Shown here one piece after another: positions 62,601 to 64,000 of a stretch of DNA of 64,000 nt. Under the pieces are notes generated by a model that was not told where the DNA came from, did not search any database, and worked only from the letters and a program-made list of their open reading frames with translations. The translations under genes were made by a program, and so were the position numbers. Position 1 is the first letter of the stretch; each line of letters starts with the position of its first letter. The DNA is from DASYDU01 sp050248495 (GTDB lineage: Bacteria > Planctomycetota > Planctomycetia > Pirellulales > Lacipirellulaceae), in the NCBI GenBank assembly GCA_050248495.1, contig JBFWSG010000003.1:157021-221020 (forward strand), in the 5' to 3' direction.

Positions 62601-63625
62601 TCGATCGCCGGGCGACCAATGGTATCGAGGCGACCTCCTTCCGGCGGACGGCCATACGACCGATCGTCGTTCGGCGCAAAGTTGAGCCGCTCTACGACCT
62701 GGGCGCGCGGCCCGCCGGAGCTGATGTAAATGCTATCGAGGTCACCCAAAAAGCCCTGGTTATAAGCGGCCTTAAAGGCCACTCGATTGCCGCTGACCGC
62801 CGCGTCGCGGATGTTGAGATAGTTGCCGTTCGGCGCGGGGACCGAGCTGTCGAGGATGTTGGTAAACGAATAGGGTGTCGGAGCCGAAGGCGGCAGCGGG
62901 GGAAACAGCGTTAGCGAAAGGTTGTCGGCGTATCCGTCGTTGTAGCTGCCGCCAAATCTCGTCATCTCCAGGTCCACGCCGATGCTCCGGGTACCGGCGG
63001 GAACGAAACCGATGGCATCGCGGTACAACAGCCCGGTTCGGTGATCGCGATCGGCATCCGTGACGGGACCGATCGCGGCCGTGTTGATGACCTGGTGGCT
63101 ATCGTCAAGGAAGCGGACCGTGAGCCGCGCATTGTCGTTCTGCCAGTCGCCCGGAAAGGTGTATCCGCCGAGCCATCCATTCAAATTGAACGGAACGCGG
63201 CCGCCGTCGATGGCCGATTGAACTTCGGGCGCCATGCCGGCGATGGTCTGTGTGGCACTCGAGTGCTCGTTGTTGCCGCCGGCAAAGAAATACGTTCCAC
63301 GAGTGCTGGTCGGCTGCGGTCCCGGGTCGGCGAACGTCGGGAAGCCACCGGGCTGTCCCCAAGCAACACCGGTCAGACCATCTGCGCCCAGCGGCCCGGA
63401 CGTCACCGTCCAATCGTCCAACTGGATCATGCCGTCGCTGAGCCTGCTGCCGATCTCGGCGCCGGGATTTGAGATTAGATTGAGGCCCAGCTCGATCGCG
63501 GGCGTGCCGGCGGAGGCCAGTTCGGCGAACAGCAAGAGCAACAGCGGGGCACTTGCCAGCGCGAGGCCGGGCAAACATTTGGTGGCCGAATGACGCCGAA
63601 GGGCCCTGCCATCAAACCGCTTCAT
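59660..63625 (-). CDS. Large exported pentapeptide-repeat protein with PEP-CTERM tail
   Basis: A 1321-residue protein. After the signal peptide (LALASAPLLLLLFAELASAG) an N-terminal beta domain follows (LNLISNPGAEIGSRLSD, DNLSLTLFPP), then repeats of the form GGSGIFTGDGGALATIVKTG and EGIFTGAGGELSTIVKKGD. From about residue 670 many pentapeptide units appear (LRGADLTNADLSGADLRGAV, LSGANLSGAQVRGARFG, AGANLTNANFSGLRL), interrupted by LSSTASYQAHDLAGINLSGN spacers repeated five or more times. It ends VAVPEPSTLVLCLALATLS. GGAGAAG precedes ATG 63625. It is coupled to the FGE-like gene by a 4-nt overlap. Likely a surface fibre or adhesin. Confidence 0.86.
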   Translation of the reverse strand: MKRFDGRALRRHSATKCLPGLALASAPLLLLLFAELASAGTPAIELGLNLISNPGAEIGSRLSDGMIQLDDWTVTSGPLGADGLTGVAWGQPGGFPTFADPGPQPTSTRGTYFFAGGNNEHSSATQTIAGMAPEVQSAIDGGRVPFNLNGWLGGYTFPGDWQNDNARLTVRFLDDSHQVINTAAIGPVTDADRDHRTGLLYRDAIGFVPAGTRSIGVDLEMTRFGGSYNDGYADNLSLTLFPPLPPSAPTPYSFTNILDSSVPAPNGNYLNIRDAAVSGNRVAFKAAYNQGFLGDLDSIYISSGGPRAQVVERLNFAPNDDRSYGRPPEGGRLDTIGRPAIDGRVVYFDSRVFYPDFRYGTGIFFGDGTRYQNAPSIATALSPHAGPQFAAYQTVADPQVSNRYIAYRKSSGENSALDTLRVLTPERTSSTLIAGVGSPTPLGGTFDWIDPNFDLSGPTVAFRGITGSEEGIFTGAGGELSTIVKKGDATPLGGYFDAVLDPTITGNTVAFVGTFAGGSGIFTGDGGALATIVKTGDTTQDGKVFTGLSTPTLAFNMIAFRGEYSGGSGLYTKRGDELSKVVEIGDAMFGSTVTSFSFSDLGLDVGGSGNLAFTFGLADGRTGVAMATLDAGLPTIFQDAAGRVPVPDSVGITWVPAADFSGRNLTKAWLLATDLQNLNGRNVNLRNAVLRGADLTNADLSGADLRGAVLDTARLSGANLSGAQVRGARFGREYLAVLDSCWVIGCGPPSAVGYGGITTAQLSSTASYQAHDLAGINLSGNDLSNLSLAGQNLSGANFEMATLSGVDFTDAEIRRANFGRYPISATMSDCAYGRCTGWTGILGTGITLEQLTSTRSYLARDLNGISFRGNDVAGGNFANFNLANTNFSAAVLTDANFSGAEVRGANFSVDIDTPPYGTGITAAQLYSTANYQARNLSGIALEHNNLTQWNFAGQDLTNASFRGAALAGADFSGAEIRGAVLSGDARRVRYGDVFEGVVIRGIIVYGSGVKPAQLYSTASYQAHDLRGVGLDFNDFTSANLAGQNLSNARFYGATLAGADLSRANLSGAAFGADDFARVGPLSALPTSQDLIPADLSGANLAGANLTNANFSGLRLCDAQGCDEFLGANLTGANLKGADARGANFLLAVLQGANTANLIQSDGHIAGLDLRDGAMLTVRDYDANPAGGVVPASGPLPIVVDQHLTMDSAGMLQFVLEADSWNSTISFASGVEVTRAGRLELLFADETNAAGQIGRTFKLFDWTGVNPTGTFSVVSPYRWDLSHLYSTGAVTLLAVPEPSTLVLCLALATLSCSILRPQRPTR

Positions 63626-63784
63626 TTCTGCTTCTCCAGAACGCGATGACGGTCGCTCACCTCCCAAGGCGAGGCAATTGCATCGATCAGGCGCAGAAAA
63701 TCCGCAATTGGCGGAACTCAGACACCCGGAATGGTTCCTGGTGGAATTCGTGCATGGCACGTGCAGGTGCCCAAGCGACTCAGA

Positions 63785-63949
63785 TCAGAATGCCTTCGAT
63801 CGGATCGGGCGCTGCCGGAGTCGCACGAAGCTGGCGCAGAACGCCACGGCAACGGCTAAAGCGACTGACGCCGGTTCGGGAATGGCCGTTGCGGTCGGAT
63901 TTAGCTTCGACAGATTCCGAACAATAGGAAATTGTCGAACCCCCTGGCA
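63785..63949 (-). pseudogene. PEP-CTERM tail without an upstream reading frame
   Basis: The minus strand encodes TATAIPEPASVALAVAVAF, a hydrophobic run and RLRQRPIRSK before a stop, a clear PEP-CTERM signal. Reading upstream, the frame is closed by a TGA at 63950-63952 with no start codon between. It is either the end of a broken gene or a frameshift next to a run of five G residues just inside the open stretch. The rest of the gene, if any, is beyond the window. Confidence 0.7.
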
Positions 63950-64000
63950 TCAGCCTCGGCCTCGGCCGGCGGTTGTTACCCTCTTCAATTGCAAAATCCT

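Noticed and set aside
61454..62914. Plus-strand open frame of 486 codons inside the large pentapeptide-repeat gene
   Set aside because: Mirror of the repeat structure on the coding strand; repeated Arg/Ala/Gly pattern only.

Overview
This looks like a high-GC chromosomal segment of a planctomycete, probably Pirellulales or a relative. The taxonomic call is inference from gene content. Supporting signs are several exported proteins ending in PEP-CTERM tails, dockerin-like EF-hand repeats just before those tails, a DUF1559 pilin-like protein, an N-terminal LEERQML sorting motif (LEPR-XLL type), FecR/LamG anti-sigma proteins, ECF sigma factors paired with Ser/Thr kinases, and a planctomycete-type tyrosine integrase. 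No exosortase gene, ribosomal RNA or CRISPR array was seen.

Layout. 1-1.76 kb: right-hand end of an integrated element, an excisionase-like protein and an integrase whose reading frame runs into the 3' half of a tRNA-Met gene. 1.8-12.2 kb: a perfect REP-like inverted repeat, a MuiA/DUF4139 protein, then a surface-glycan locus with two GH53 endo-galactanase-like enzymes, a LamG-bearing FecR anti-sigma protein with its ECF sigma factor, two tandem PEP-CTERM paralogues and a DUF1559 protein. 12.3-18.4 kb: TolC-like outer-membrane protein, an 8-haem cytochrome with TPRs, and the TIGR03546/TIGR03545 pair. 18.5-25.7 kb: RNase P RNA, a VapBC-like module, membrane proteins, a DUF433/DUF5615 pair next to a duplicated gene 3' end, a TIGR01212 radical SAM protein, an FHA protein and RsgA. 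25.9-30.3 kb: PL9-like pectate lyase, cupin, DUF2293 protein and a LEPR-XLL-type surface protein. 30.5-36.7 kb: divergent MurG and MurE homologues, an HTH-EIIA(Ntr) fusion, a RAYT transposase bracketed by its own REP hairpins, and an ImmA/IrrE-type peptidase. 36.8-42.6 kb: RsmC-like methyltransferase, then ECF sigma, Ser/Thr kinase-TPR and HAF-repeat protein. 42.6-48.4 kb: repeat-rich flanks around a three-gene restriction-modification-like operon. 48.4-56.7 kb: RHH-like protein, TIM-barrel isomerase, isocitrate dehydrogenase, a kinase translationally coupled to a POT transporter, a small haem protein, a galactose mutarotase-like epimerase and tRNA-Val. 57.5-64 kb: PEP-CTERM proteins, including a 1321-residue pentapeptide-repeat protein coupled to an FGE/SUMF1-like protein, and a broken PEP-CTERM tail at the right edge.

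How the parts may work together. The GH53 enzymes, PL9 lyase, mutarotase-like epimerase and PEP-CTERM/dockerin proteins suggest growth on plant or algal pectin and galactan at the cell surface. The ECF/FecR-LamG pair could couple glycan sensing to transcription. The strongest candidates for something not well described are the two-methylase plus GIY-YIG-helicase operon inside a 34-nt imperfect inverted repeat, the MurG/MurE pair that both lack signature residues, and the LamG-sensing galactanase locus. Functions are assigned from motifs read by eye; no database search was possible.
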